Assembly (NCBI GenBank): GCA_963585895.1
Contig: OY757917.1
Coordinates: 105,521,435 to 105,585,434 of the forward strand
From: Sepioteuthis lessoniana
Lineage: Eukaryota > Mollusca > Cephalopoda > Myopsida > Loliginidae
DNA length: 64,000 nt
Direction of reading: 5' to 3'
A program made the position numbers and the translations under genes. The notes beneath the pieces were generated by a model. That model saw nothing but the letters and a program-made list of their open reading frames with translations, was not told where the DNA came from and did not search any database. Shown here piece after piece: positions 1 through 10,620 of the stretch (position 1 is the stretch's first letter; every line of letters starts with the position of its first letter).

Positions 1-99
1 AAAACTAGATTTAAGATATACTTGTTAAAGCAGAAAATTAACTTTGCATAAAAATTATAGGTTGTTCTTTTTTCTGCAGGATTTTATATATATATATAT

Positions 100-450
100 T
101 GTCACGTGGTCTACCACTGGGAGGAGAGAGGTAAGATCAATTTCCCCTACCCCTCCGTGTTTGAATTAACAGGCCTCAAAGATTGACCGTTAAAAGTGGA
201 ATAAGGAAGGTAAGTCAACTCTTCGGCCTGCATGGTGAAGTAAGTAAAGATTCCAGGTCAAAATGAAAACCAGGAGCTGCTTAAACTCTGTAACCGGTTG
301 GATAGAGAAGTGGACATAGAAGTCAGTATAGTAGCCTGAATGTGTCGCCTGACAGGGGGAGGAGGAAGAAAGAGGCCGAATGATTGGCAAGAACCCTAAA
401 GCAGGAGGTCGCACCCTTTTCGTCAGAGGAAATAGGGATAAAAAATTCAA
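100..450 (+). mobile_element. 5' part of an LTR, same family as the solo LTR at 55.6-56.7 kb
   Basis: Begins TGTCACGTG right after an (AT)n run. The first ~350 bases match the reverse complement of 56722 downwards: the start, the CCGTGTTTGAATTAACAG block near 155-172, the purine-rich GGGGGAGGA block near 355 and the CGTCAG-GGAAAT block near 421. The similarity fades near 450, so the LTR is truncated. No matching internal region or second LTR is visible nearby. Seen directly as an internal similarity; the LTR identity comes from the TG...CA ends and TSD of the other copy. Confidence 0.6.
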
Positions 451-572
451 TTTTTAGGACGGAGTTATGCTTAGAGGAGAAAACATGTATATTAAAATAT
501 TCAAAAGAAAATTTGCTTAATACCAGAAAAGAATTGAGTTCGGCATGTAGACATAGAAATAAATTTGTAGTA
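448..572 (+). pseudogene. Penelope-like element fragment, Cys/His-rich stretch
   Basis: A short open frame contains ELCLEEKTC ... LLNTRKELSSACRHRNKF, ending at a stop. The spaced CxxC-like start followed by CRHRNK resembles the linker between reverse transcriptase and GIY-YIG endonuclease in Penelope-like retroelements. The same pattern (CNLCHEGK ... CRHTNK) recurs at 13.5 kb. No start codon of its own and no domain on either side, so it is a dead fragment fused to the preceding LTR piece. The family assignment is from memory of the motif. Confidence 0.45.
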
Positions 573-1593
573 TGATTCAATTTCATATATTATTAACATT
601 AAATATATTTAACTAACATTGATGAAGTGATTTATATATTTTTAATAATATATGTTGAAATATTAATCCATAATTTTTACAAAATAAACTACTTAATTAA
701 TTTATTGAATATTTTTCTAATAATGAATGCAATAAAATTCAATTGATGAAATATGAATATTTGTTTTTACAATAAGATAATATAATTAAAAAATAATAAT
801 GATAAATAAAAAGTAAGATTAATTGATTTTTAACGAGTAGGAATTATCTCGATACTTCAACGTTTTTTATTATACCGTTTTTGCTTTAGGTAAACATAAG
901 TTTAAGAAGTGAATATTTATTCATTTTTTTAATAAATTATTAGTTAAATTAATAAAATATATATTACATATTAACACTTCACTTATTACAATTACTTAAC
1001 ATTCAATATGTGAATTACATATTAATTCTTTGTTTATTACGATTGACTTAACATTCAATATGTATATTTCTTATTAATTTAAAAAACATGAATTTTTACG
1101 ATAATTTCAATTGTTTGTAAATTAAGATCAGCTTTAAATTATTATATCTTGATAACATGAATTGTATTATTTAACATAGATAAAACATAATACTTTCAAC
1201 GAAAGTAGGAATGCAAATTGTGTCTATAAATTTAAATCAGTCACGTACCACTATTTAATTTTTTCCGGGATTAGGTTTTTTTATTTTCAGAATTATTGAA
1301 ATTAGGGGTAAAGTTTTTTTTTTTGGGGGGGGGGATTGTATAAATATTGTATAAATGAAAAATGATAATAGATATAATATCTCGGCCGTTAAAAAATTTT
1401 TCTTCATTAAAAATATGATACAATTTAATAAAATATTATTCTAATTTTTAAAAAAATCAAAAAATCTTTTTTTTTTTCAAATCCCATTCTCGCCGGAATC
1501 AATATAAGAACACCCAAATAAAAATTTTGTTTCTGCATCTGATCCTTTTTTTACAAACAGAAATACATTTATAATGACACAAAGGAAGTGGAT

Positions 1594-1594
<1 letters not shown>
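573..1594. other. AT-rich stretch without recognisable feature
   Basis: Very AT-rich sequence with short homopolymers, including a T-run followed by a nine-G run near 1314-1334. No coding signal or repeat family recognised. Confidence 0.6.

Positions 1595-1632
<38 letters not shown>
1595..1632. repeat. (AT)n microsatellite
   Basis: Uninterrupted AT dinucleotides followed by a G-run; a (TATC)n stretch lies just downstream at 1690-1717. Confidence 0.95.
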
Positions 1633-1634
<2 letters not shown>

Positions 1635-1720
1635 GGGGGGTTGTTGGATGGTTTATTGTATCCCTTTGTGTATACTCTAAAAGAAACACATATCTATCAA
1701 TCTATCTATCTATCTATGGT

Positions 1721-1941
1721 GTTTCAAAATAGATGCAATCTATTACAATGATAATGATTTATTACTGAGACAAGCACAATAGCAGTCCTTTGGAACATGT
1801 CCTATAAAAATGCATTCTCTGAGCATTAAATAAATGCTTTTTTAATAATTATATCAGCTTCCAGGACATGCACACTTTCTTGAGTTTCTTGTCTCAGTAA
1901 TAAATCATTATCATAGTAATGGGTTGCATCTATTTGGAGAC
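1721..1941. mobile_element. MITE-like element with ~52-bp terminal inverted repeats
   Basis: The left arm (1723-1774) and the reverse complement of the right arm (1888-1940) match nearly throughout. The inner 26 bases, ending in TTTATTACTGAGACAAG, are identical and the outer part has a few mismatches. The ~113-base centre has no coding capacity and holds a smaller inverted pair (ACATGTCC / GGACATG). Size and structure fit a non-autonomous DNA transposon. The superfamily is unknown because no clear TSD was read. Confidence 0.7.
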
Positions 1942-1944
1942 AGA

Positions 1945-2880
1945 TTTGAATGACGCAACTATCTCTTCCTCTCTGGTCCAAAGCATTTTGATCGAGGATT
2001 AATAGTTGTAATGGTATACTATTTTCAAATCTGAAACAATATCGAACACAATGTTATTACCAGTCGAGTTATTAGCAGTCACCAGGTTCACATGTATATT
2101 GTAGTATTGTATCATTGTATGTTAAAGTCAAAAGGGTTGCCTGGATCAGCTCACAATAGATACTAAAATGTCTTCATCTTAACTGTAACAAAGTAATATA
2201 TAATATAACTTAAGTAAAGAACTTCTCTTGTTGGTCTTTTATTTCGAAAAGCTATGACGTAATTGAATTATTGTGTGAAAAAATGTACATAAAAAAATTA
2301 TATCATATATCGTATAAATAAATGAGTTCATTTTTAGATGTTCATCTCCCTTAAAAAGTTTATTGCAACCGGAATGAACGCAAAAATAACATCAAATTCC
2401 TTTATCCTCTAATTCAGAGAATTTTAACTCTTACGTCAATTTTGGTTACACACTGCTACGTTGTCATATAACGGTAACTTAGATTTATTAAAAACGTGAG
2501 TATTATACAGATATTCATTATTTTGTTTATTTCCAAACCAATGTTATCTGTTACATTACACTGCTGAAATGGATGGAAAACAAAGGATATTACTTGAGGA
2601 ATTGTTGCTTCATGATCCAGTGCGATAATGAGTAAATCTATTTGCTATTTATATGAAAATAATAACAGTTTGTATTGATTGATATCATTGAATTGGTTTC
2701 GACACGAATCCTAACTTCGGGCTTTTAAGGGAGTTGGGAGTTAAATTATCCCTTACTCTCCAACAACATCAATAGGCTCGACGATTTGAATAATATTAGT
2801 GTTACTTTTCTTCTTCGGATTTCTAGGTTTTCAGTATATTTTTTAATTATTATTATCATAATTCCCAGATTAATCTAAGA
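1945..2880. other. Unclassified AT-rich sequence
   Basis: No repeat family or reading frame recognised; a slightly GC-richer patch lies at 2700-2790. Confidence 0.5.
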
Positions 2881-2884
2881 GGAT

Positions 2885-3110
2885 CCCCCCAGGTGTAGTA
2901 GCTAGTGAAACGACATGCGACATCGTAGTAAGTGGGTTCGAACTCTTGTTGCGCCATTGCGGACTAATACCCAAGGAAAAGGTATGAAATCCTTTATCCC
3001 TCTATTTATGGGTTAAATAGTACCACCACTGTTCTTCTAAACCGGGAAGTTTCGGCATTAAAAAAACCCACAACGATCGATATGCCATTAAGCAGAGAAA
3101 CCAAACTAAA
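2885..3110 (+). mobile_element. tRNA-headed SINE, family B
   Basis: The tRNA-like head has GTGGGTTCGAACTC as a B box near 2931, although the A box is damaged. It is followed by the central block (ACCCAAGGAAAAGGTATGAA ... TATGGGTTAAATAGTA) and the family B tail (GGCATTAAA ... GATATGCCATTAA ... AAACCAAACTAAACC). It matches the minus-strand copies at 5.8, 6.4 and 49.6 kb. Confidence 0.7.
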
Positions 3111-3689
3111 CCAAAAATTATCTTTTAAGTATTATGATAATGATTCCAAAAGCTCAAATAACTTGGTTTACAACCGTAATCTTTACAATTTACTAAATAT
3201 TCACTTCTCGAGAAAGGAATTGATAGTTATCCAGCCTTTAGATTTAATTCTTTGCAGGCTTTGCTGAAGAGCGAAGCGTCAATATCAGTTGATTTTTCTT
3301 GTAGTTGTTTACCATGATTAAATCACCTCTTCTCCAGAATTCTAAAATTCAAAGGAATCTTATTTTTCTGTATTCTGATAATTTGTTTGTGATTATATCG
3401 TTCGTTTACAAATTCGAACATATTTACATAAAAACCAATGAATCGCTGTCCTTTCCATTCACAGTTATTTTCACATTCTTAATTTTGATACAACTCATAT
3501 ACACATGCCTTGATTATAAAACATAAATTGCATACCTGAATTCGAGGAGGACACATTTGGTATTTGATTCTATCTTTTATATTTAGACAGTAAATGTAAT
3601 TTTTTTATAACGGTATTATTCAATATTGCATTTACTGGATTTCGATTTAAGAGGCCAAAAATCGTTGTTCAGGGAAATCTAGCTCCTGT
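3111..3689. other. Unclassified sequence
   Basis: Short open frames at 3082-3267 and 3305-3526 show no similarity I recognise and a biased AT-rich composition. I regard them as chance. Confidence 0.5.
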
Positions 3690-3910
3690 TGGAAAGTCAA
3701 TGATAGCATTTGACCTAGCATTGGTCATATGGAAGTCAGACCTGACCGATAAGATAAAACGTGGTTTCTTCCAAGCAGCGGTCGTGTCGATACTGCTGTA
3801 TGGATGCACTACATGAACGCTAACTAAATGTATGGAGAAAAAGTTTGACGGCTACTATACTAGAATACTGCGAGCGATATTGAACAAATCGTAGAGGTAG
3901 CATCCCGCAG
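3690..3910 (+). pseudogene. LINE reverse transcriptase C-terminal fragment (family 1)
   Basis: Translates, with stops, as VIWKSDLTDKIKRGFFQAAV followed by VSILLYGCTT, then a damaged RILRAILNKS. This is the segment downstream of the reverse transcriptase core of a non-LTR retrotransposon; the same motif recurs on the minus strand at 7.9-8.0 kb. At least three in-frame stops and a lost tryptophan codon (TGA) show that it is dead. Confidence 0.65.
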
Positions 3911-3959
3911 ACTTAAAAAATAATATTAAAAAAGAAATAAGCAGTGTCCCATCGTCTTT

Positions 3960-3960
<1 letters not shown>

Positions 3961-4041
<81 letters not shown>
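3961..4041. repeat. (CA)n(TA)n compound microsatellite
   Basis: About 13 CA units run directly into about 27 TA units. Confidence 0.95.
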
Positions 4042-4045
<4 letters not shown>

Positions 4046-4960
4046 ACGAGTTCAGAGGATTTTCTTGGCGCAGGAAGAATAACTACCCTTAAGGAAACCC
4101 CACGCACGAGTTCCTAAACGTCTTGTGTATTTCACAGAGATCCCGTCGCACATACATTAGAAAAAAAACAGAATAAACCAAATATCCATTCCGTTAAGCC
4201 CAGTTCTTCGAAGATGGAAGATGGTCAAGACCCAGTGTTAAAATTGAAAATTGAGCATCTAATTTACAAGACAAGAAAACAAACACACAAACATTAATGA
4301 ATATATGAAGAGTGGAATATCCGGTCAATTAAAATGTTATTTTATGTGTTGAATGATGCCAGTAAATTCTCAGTCGAATATAACAATTCATAAGAGAAAA
4401 AAGGGAGTTAAATTCATAAACCTCATTTGGAGTTAACTGGCAGTCTTTTTTTTTTCCTTTATCAAGGGGGTCTTCATATCCTGGGTTCTTCTTCGACCCT
4501 TTCCATCGGGAATATGGCTGCTTTTCCATACTTAAGCATTTTGACTTATTAGCAATGGATTTTATTCCCTGTCGAGGGCTAGCTAGCTTATTTTTGCTCA
4601 AACTGATGACAAAATTGTCTGCCGACATTTCAGCGCGTCCACAAAGCGCTGTGTCTTCTCAGGAACTGAATTCTTTCTTCTTTTTAATTTGTCTTGCTTT
4701 CTGTCCCTTATCTGATTTTTTTCTTCGATACACTTTTTTAGCATGTGAGTACGCCCCGAGGTAATTTTGCATTCATTGTATTGTCCTCTCTTCCTAAGTC
4801 ATCTTCTTTCTCTCATCTTTTCTCTAGCGAAGGAAGTAAAAGGTTTGCCACTAGCTTAATGCAATGCTCTTCATATCAATCGAGCTCTCGGTAGCCGTTA
4901 AGCGGACATATGTAGACAAAAACAAATGTGATACATAAGCGTTTAAATTTACTTCGCTTA
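4042..4960. other. Unclassified; possible LTR start at the microsatellite edge
   Basis: Sequence directly after the microsatellite begins TGTTACGAG, the kind of start seen in mollusc Ty3/gypsy LTRs, but no end or partner was found. The overlapping frames at 4329-4764 show no recognisable domain. Confidence 0.25.
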
Positions 4961-4964
4961 CTTT

Positions 4965-5112
4965 AGTTTCTTCGTGGCTGAGTGATAGAATCTTGGATTG
5001 GAGTTTGAGTCAACCGAAATAATCTCCCTGTTGTACTTCAACAAGTATGTTTTTTTCTTTAATTAATTTATGAAGATTGATATGTCATTAAACAAAGAAA
5101 TCAATCAAAACG
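4965..5112 (+). mobile_element. Diverged tRNA-like head and family B type tail
   Basis: GTGGCTGAGTGATAGAATC resembles an A box region and GGAGTTTGAGTCAACC a B box. The end (GATATGTCATTAAACAAAGAAATC) resembles the family B SINE tail. The central domain is missing. Confidence 0.3.
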
Positions 5113-5284
5113 AAACCTTATTGAATGAGAATCATAATAAAGTTGAGATAACTGTATGGAATTCCTTGACTCTTTCTCACTCTTGCTGTCCATCCCTTTC
5201 ATACACCGCTCTAGTTTGGCCCACTAGGCTTCATCCAGAGGCTGCATTCAGTATTATAGAAATAGCTACAACTTAGATGAAATC

Positions 5285-6048
5285 CCGTGTAATTTTGTAG
5301 GATAGATCAGCTTTCAATTCGAGCGATAACCTATCAACAGTAGTGCACATTTTCGCAAGGCGTATGTTGACATCGATTTAACTAGATGAAATATTGCTAC
5401 CGATGTATGGTAACTTTTTTACTAATTTTAGAAGCTTGCCGTTTAGAGTGAAGATGTCTACTTCTTGTTTAAAACACGTGAGTTCTGTTTTGTGTTCTCA
5501 TAGAGGCCGATGTCTCGTGCTTTTCGCTCTCGGCTACGCAGTTAAGATTTTGATTGAGCTGGTGTAATTACAGGAAGTGAAGATCATCTTTTTAGTCTAT
5601 ATCTGTAATTGTTTCTGCTGGGTATTGTGTGATTCTAGCTGTTTTTAATAGCAAAATCATTTTCTTTTACTATATCAATTAAGATTTTAAGTTCGTAATC
5701 TAAGCAGATTATTAACGAATATAGTGCTGTTATATCTCCTTGAAAGACACCAGTGACATAGTTAGTGACAATATTAGTTTGGTTTGGTTTCTTTGTTTAA
5801 TTGCATATCAAATCTTTTTAGGTTATTTAATGCCAAAGCCATTCTCCTAGATGAACAGTAGTGGTACTATTTAACCCATAGCTGGGAGGATAAGGGGGTT
5901 CATACCTTTCCCAAGGGTATTTGCCCGAAAGTGAACGTAATAGCGCGACTGGAGTACGAACTCGCGTACTACGATTCCGCAGTCCATCGCTTTAACCATT
6001 GCACCACGAGGACACCCACCAGTGACAATATTAGGTGAGAAAACAATT
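5285..6048 (-). pseudogene. LINE reverse transcriptase fragment (family 1) split by a SINE
   Basis: Read on the minus strand in shifting frames, this resembles the LNGKLLKLV ... YIGS ... DRLSLELKADLS part of the family 1 LINE, parallel to the better copy at 8.1-8.3 kb. Many stops and frameshifts. A family B SINE with a 14-bp TSD sits inside at 5778-6020, so the LINE fragment is older than that SINE. Confidence 0.5.
5778..6020 (-). mobile_element. tRNA-headed SINE, family B, with 14-bp TSD
   Basis: Both flanks carry AGTGACAATATTAG (5764-5777 and 6021-6034), a perfect duplication. On the minus strand the order is: head with the B box GAGTTCGTACTCC-like block, central domain (ACCCTTGGGAAAGGTATGAA ... 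CAGCTATGGGTTAAATAGTA), then the tail (GGCATTAAATAACC ... AAACCAAACC). Confidence 0.8.
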
Positions 6049-6070
6049 TTATATATATATATATATATAT
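6049..6070. repeat. (AT)n microsatellite
   Basis: Short AT run between a LINE fragment and a SINE C fragment. Confidence 0.9.
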
Positions 6071-6071
6071 A

Positions 6072-6172
6072 GCAAGGAGTATCGCTTACCCCTACACCTC
6101 ATTGTAGTAGCTATTGAAAAAGGAACCATCAGGTCGCTGACGACTGCCGTCTCCAACTTTACTTATACAGAG
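6072..6172 (+). mobile_element. 3' part of SINE family C
   Basis: Matches the 3' half of the full copies at 45.66 and 60.29 kb: CCCTACACC..., GTAGTAGCTATTGAAAA, then CGACTGCCGTCTCCAACTTTACT. The tRNA-like head is absent. Confidence 0.55.
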
Positions 6173-6329
6173 AGAGTAAGGGGTTGTTGGGTCACTTTCT
6201 CTGATTGAGCTGTAAGGTGATAAGTCTTTCATTCTATGTACAAATCTCAATTGATGATATTTGCTGAGTAAATGTTGATTTTTTCTCTTTAATTATAACC
6301 AAGACAGAGGATTGCTGTTTCTTTATTTT

Positions 6330-6545
6330 AATGGCATATCAACCTGCAGGTTATTTAATGTAAAGGCCATTCTTCTAGAAGGACAGTAGTGGTATTATTT
6401 AACCCATAGCTGGGGGAATAAGGAGGTTTATACCTTTCCCAAGGGTATTTGCCCTAAAGTGAACGTAATAGAGCCACTGGAGTTCGAACTTGCTTACTTT
6501 TATTCTGGAGTCTATCACTTTAACCATTACACCAAGAGGACACTT
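6330..6545 (-). mobile_element. tRNA-headed SINE, family B
   Basis: Nearly colinear with the copy at 5778-6020, with the same tail, central domain and head; the B box reads GGAGTTCGAACTTG on the plus strand. No clear TSD. Confidence 0.7.
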
Positions 6546-6651
6546 CGTGTCAGAGTGCTTAGAAAATTCCATTCATCCAACTTGATTTTTGTTTTAAAGC
6601 TCTGAGAGCTCTTTTAGGGATTGCTTATTGGTTGTATCTAACAAATTCTTG

Positions 6652-6652
<1 letters not shown>

Positions 6653-6711
<59 letters not shown>

Positions 6712-6712
6712 T
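6653..6712. repeat. (CA)n(TA)n compound microsatellite
   Basis: CA units then TA units, followed by a GA-rich stretch to about 6772. Confidence 0.95.
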
Positions 6713-6772
6713 GAGAAAGAGAGGGACACTGAGGGAAAGAGAGAGAGAGACAGACAGAGACAGAGACAGAGT

Positions 6773-7263
6773 CTGTCAACATGTCCTCCCTGATGTTAAA
6801 TTACTGCTGGTGCTATTAGCATTGCGTGGGAGGTAGGTAGGGATTTTCCAATTTCCCACCGAGTCAGATTTGCAGAGGAGACTATACACGAATCGAGAGA
6901 CCTGCACTGCTTTTTATTTAAAAAAATGCTTGGACTCCTTAGCATTCCCTTTCAGGAGCGCCTCAGATAGCAAGCAATAAATGAAGGCCTCCGCCTTTTT
7001 GAAAAAGCAGCAGGTATTGATTGTTGAATCTCGTGGTTTCAGTATTCCTAGAAATATCTTCTTTTGATTGAGATCTCTGACAATATCTGGGCATTTAGAA
7101 AGTTAACGCGAGGTATAAAGAGACTGTCGCATTTGGATAATATAATTTATAAAATGGAGAAAGAAATTGATAATTCAAAAACATATTGGAAAATATTTTC
7201 TTTTATAAGGTAAAATTAAATTTTGATCTACGGTATTATTATTATTATGCTCACAAATTCTCG

Positions 7264-7265
<2 letters not shown>
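6773..7265. other. Unclassified sequence
   Basis: Moderate GC at 6790-6960, no recognised repeat or coding similarity. Confidence 0.4.

Positions 7266-7304
<39 letters not shown>
7266..7304. repeat. (AT)n microsatellite
   Basis: Uninterrupted AT dinucleotides. Confidence 0.95.
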
Positions 7305-7309
<5 letters not shown>

Positions 7310-7589
7310 AAAAATAAAAAAAGGACCATAAAAGTTTTAGAATACGTATTATCTTGGGTTTCATTTATAGTGTATTCTCTTATGGAATTTAGTATTCTTA
7401 GTTTTTGCTTTATATTATCGCGCCCACATACACACCTATATGCGAATAAAATACCCCCATATATACACGTAATTTTATTAATTTCAACTATACCAACATC
7501 TGATATAAAGTCAGTCTTATATGGTATCACCAACAGGAAGCAAACCTTACATGGTGTGAGCTAAAATCTCTCATTACCTACCCTTGGCA

Positions 7590-10500
7590 TTCCACTTAAG
7601 AGGACTTTGTTTATATATAATCATGTCGTACCGTTAGCATGGATTTCCCAGTCCATCCCTCGCCATTCGTCTCTATCGTCCATCGTCTCTGGAAGATCTT
7701 TCAGGCTACATCATGTTTACGCACAAAAAGCAGTTGTAGATAAATTCTAGCTGATCAGCAAAAACATACTCGTCCGTATGAAAAGATCTATTCGAAAATA
7801 TCGCTTATGATTTCATTTTTACATCTCCAACAGTTTCCCACATATCTACGTCGTCTTATTTTGATGGTTTTAGAGATGGGAGGTAAGTGGCCGTACAGCT
7901 GTAGTTTTGTGGGATGTTGCCTCCAGGATTTGTTCAATATAGCTCGTAGCGTTCTTGAGCAAGTGCCAAGCTTTTTCACGGTACGCTTAGTCAGTATCCG
8001 TGCGGTGCATCCATATAGTAATATTGACACAGCCACTGCTTGGAAAAATGCGTTTTATTTCATTGGATTGGTCTGACTCCATATGACCGATAATCTATCG
8101 ACAACTGTTCATGTCTTCACTTATCATGTATTGATGACATTTTCGTTAGATGAGACGCTGCTTCCTAGATAGGTGAACCTGTCCACTAGTTTTAGAGAAC
8201 CACCATTTTGTTTGGAAACGTCGCCTCTTTGATTAAGACACACATACTCTGTTTTGTTTGTGTCCATATGTAGTTCTATGCCTCCTGCTGCTCGTTCTAG
8301 ACCATGCAGCAGGGATTCAGCCAGTGCAGGTGTATTTGCCAGAAGCGCTAAGTCATCGGTGAAGTCAAAGACCGTAATAGTTTGTGCGAAGTAACGTCTG
8401 CTTCTTGTCTTTTCCAGAGCAAAGCCATTTTCTTTCATTAAATCTATCGACGTTAGAAGTACGTAGTCTGGGGAGATTATGAATAGGTATAGATCTAACG
8501 TGTCCACTTGCAAGACACCTCCGACAATGTCGAAGCAGTCTGTGTCTCCATCCAGTAAGTGAACTTATAATTTTGTTCGTTTAGAGAGCATCCTTATGAA
8601 AGAGACAGTCTCTTTAGGGAGACCAGCAGTTAGAAGTATTTTCTCCATCTTTCCTCTGTGTATCGAGTCAAATGCCTTGGAGAAATCTACCAATAATAGT
8701 GTCGCCTGGAGTTTTTTTTTTCAAAGAACATCTAAAATTAGACGGATTATCAGAATTTCTAATGCTGTGGATAGGTTTCTCCGAAAGCCATTTTGGTTCT
8801 TCCTAAGAATTTTCTAAATTTCTGGGTAAATGCGGTTGAGGATCAGAGTATTGTAAATCTTGGCCGCTATGGAAACAAGGGTTATATTTCGGTTGTTCTT
8901 GGCAATACCGAGGTCACCCTTCTTAAGTAAAGAGAGAATACACCCCTTTGTCCATCTGTCTATCAAGTTCTCGTTATATACGGCGTTTCTGTAACGAAAC
9001 AGTATGTCGTCGAATTTTCTTGTTTTTCATAATTCTGTTGATACTTTATCAAGACTGGCAGCATTCCTGTTTGTAATTTTTGTTTGTACTATGTTGAGTT
9101 CTTCTTGCGTAATCAATCCTAGTTTGATGTCTTGTTGTTTATCAATAATTTTCATGATAGGGTCATCCGTAATTTTCGTTTTTTTCTTTCAAGCAGATTC
9201 TTGAAATATTCTTTCCACAACTGTATTCGTTCGTCTTGACTGGCAGCTTTTAGTTTAGTTCTCGCAGTTCTCTTCCTTTTACTAACTGCATTTGCTGTCT
9301 TCCATGCTATCCGAAATTGTCTTCAGCCAAGTTTCTAATTATACTGATCTGGTCTTAGATGTATTCTGTTTGCTTTTTTTAGGCTTGTGTTAGTTCGTTC
9401 ATTTTGTTCCTTCTTAAGTTTCTGAGCTTTGGCATTAGTTGAGTTCCTTTCATTTCATAGAGATGCAGTTTTCACGTGTTTTTTCTTAACTGCTAATGTC
9501 TCCCAGGGAACTCTATATTTTGCTTTTAGTTTGATCGGTATGTATTCTGCTGCCGCTTCCGTGTGGGCATTGACGAAGCTCTTATATTCGTCATTCGGAG
9601 TAAGTGTTTCGAATATCTCCTGAAGTGCTTCGAATTTGTTTTAGTCTTATCATATATTTATCGCTAATATCTCTATTGTTTAGTTGGTGCCAGGTATAGT
9701 GTGAGGTTTTTGTTATTTGCATATCTTTGCTGTGACAATTAAGTGGTTAGAAGACACACCTTCAAAAGAGGAATATGCTTCATAATTTAAAACGCTATTA
9801 CTAAATTTCTTATTTATGAGGATGTAGTCTATCTGTGTTTTCGCGTTATTTGCTTAAGTGTAAGTCCATAGTTATTACTTTCAAAAATTTAGTATTAAGG
9901 CATATTAATCGATTTTTAAGTCTGAAATCTATCAGATGTTCCCCATTTCTGTTTGACAAGATGTGTAAGCGGAATTTGTAGTTTACGTTTTTATGTATTT
10001 GGGCATTCATGTGTCTGTCGATGATGAAAACTTTGTGTTAAGGAATGCTACAAACAAGGGAAGAAATCTCATTATCCTATTTACCAACCCCTCCGCTCGG
10101 GCAGGATATGACACAAGGTCAATTTTTAAGCGGAGTTTAACAGGTTTGAATTCAGAGTTTTCCTTCTCCTAGACTAGTTGGCTCACCAAGGCTGAAGAAC
10201 CTAGTCTGTCCTTCTAGTCTGCCCTTAGCTGGAGGGAGAATAATTGGATTCCTACCTTTCCCAAGGGTATTAGTGCTATGTGAAATGCAATCAGTCTCGT
10301 CCAGTATTTGAACTCGTGTCGCCGTGTCCATTTCCTACGACCATTACACCACGGGCACCTCCACAAATCTCGGAGGAAATCTCGTTATAGAAGTCATCGA
10401 GTCTCTTTTTATAAATAGCATTGGGAGGGCTGTAGCAAGTGATGATCGTTGTGTTGGAGTTGCCATTAAATGGAGCTACCATCACCCTCGTTTTATTTCT

Positions 10501-10620
10501 CGATGCTGTTAAGTGATTTTAGGGCCTGTGGACCGATAAAGCATTCCTACACCCTCTATGGTGGCGTTGACAGAGTTGTGCCCCACAGGTGCTGAAAAAA
10601 AACGTTTATCAATTGCCAGT
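7590..10620 (-). pseudogene. Non-LTR retrotransposon (LINE family 1): endonuclease and reverse transcriptase remnants
   Basis: Reading from 10.6 kb down, an APE-type endonuclease piece comes first (CYSPPNAIYKKRLDDFYNE near 10375-10440). The reverse transcriptase follows: FDSIHRGKMEKILLTAG (motif A region, about 8625-8675), GDTDCFDIVGGVLQ, the catalytic box DFTDDLALLANTP near 8350 (usual Y/F-A-D-D reads F-T-D-D here), LVDRFTYLGSSVSS near 8180, then SILLYGCTA, SWRQHPTKLQLYGHLPP and RRRYVGNCWR towards 7820. The element copies itself by target-primed reverse transcription. Stops and frameshifts break it into pieces, so it is inactive. It is split by a SINE at 10.08-10.37 kb. The clade (RTE- or CR1-like) was not resolved. 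Confidence 0.75.
10076..10371 (-). mobile_element. tRNA-headed SINE, family A, inserted in the LINE endonuclease region
   Basis: On the minus strand: GTGCCCGTGGTGTAATGG (A box region), a B box (GAGTTCAAATACTGG), the central domain (CCCTTGGGAAAGGTAGGAATCC ...), then the family A end (AAACTCCGCTTAAAAATTGACC ... GGGGTTGGTAAATAGGA). Flanks GGAAGAAATCTCATTAT (10059-10075) and GGAGGAAATCTCGTTAT (10372-10388) form a 17-bp TSD with two mismatches. LINE coding similarity resumes on both sides. Confidence 0.8.

Noticed and set aside
1477-1689. Minus-strand frame with a long Tyr-Ile repeat
   Set aside because: The repeat is the translation of an (AT)n microsatellite. Similar frames at 7223-7564, 15378-15660, 22927-23166, 40052-40249, 47103-47339, 52000-52317 and 52758-52949 are rejected for the same reason.
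4042-4200. TGTTACGAG as a definite LTR start
   Set aside because: No 3' end, partner LTR or TSD could be found; kept only as a remark.
7788-8513. Two separate small genes on the minus strand
   Set aside because: They are consecutive pieces of one LINE reverse transcriptase, separated by a frameshift.
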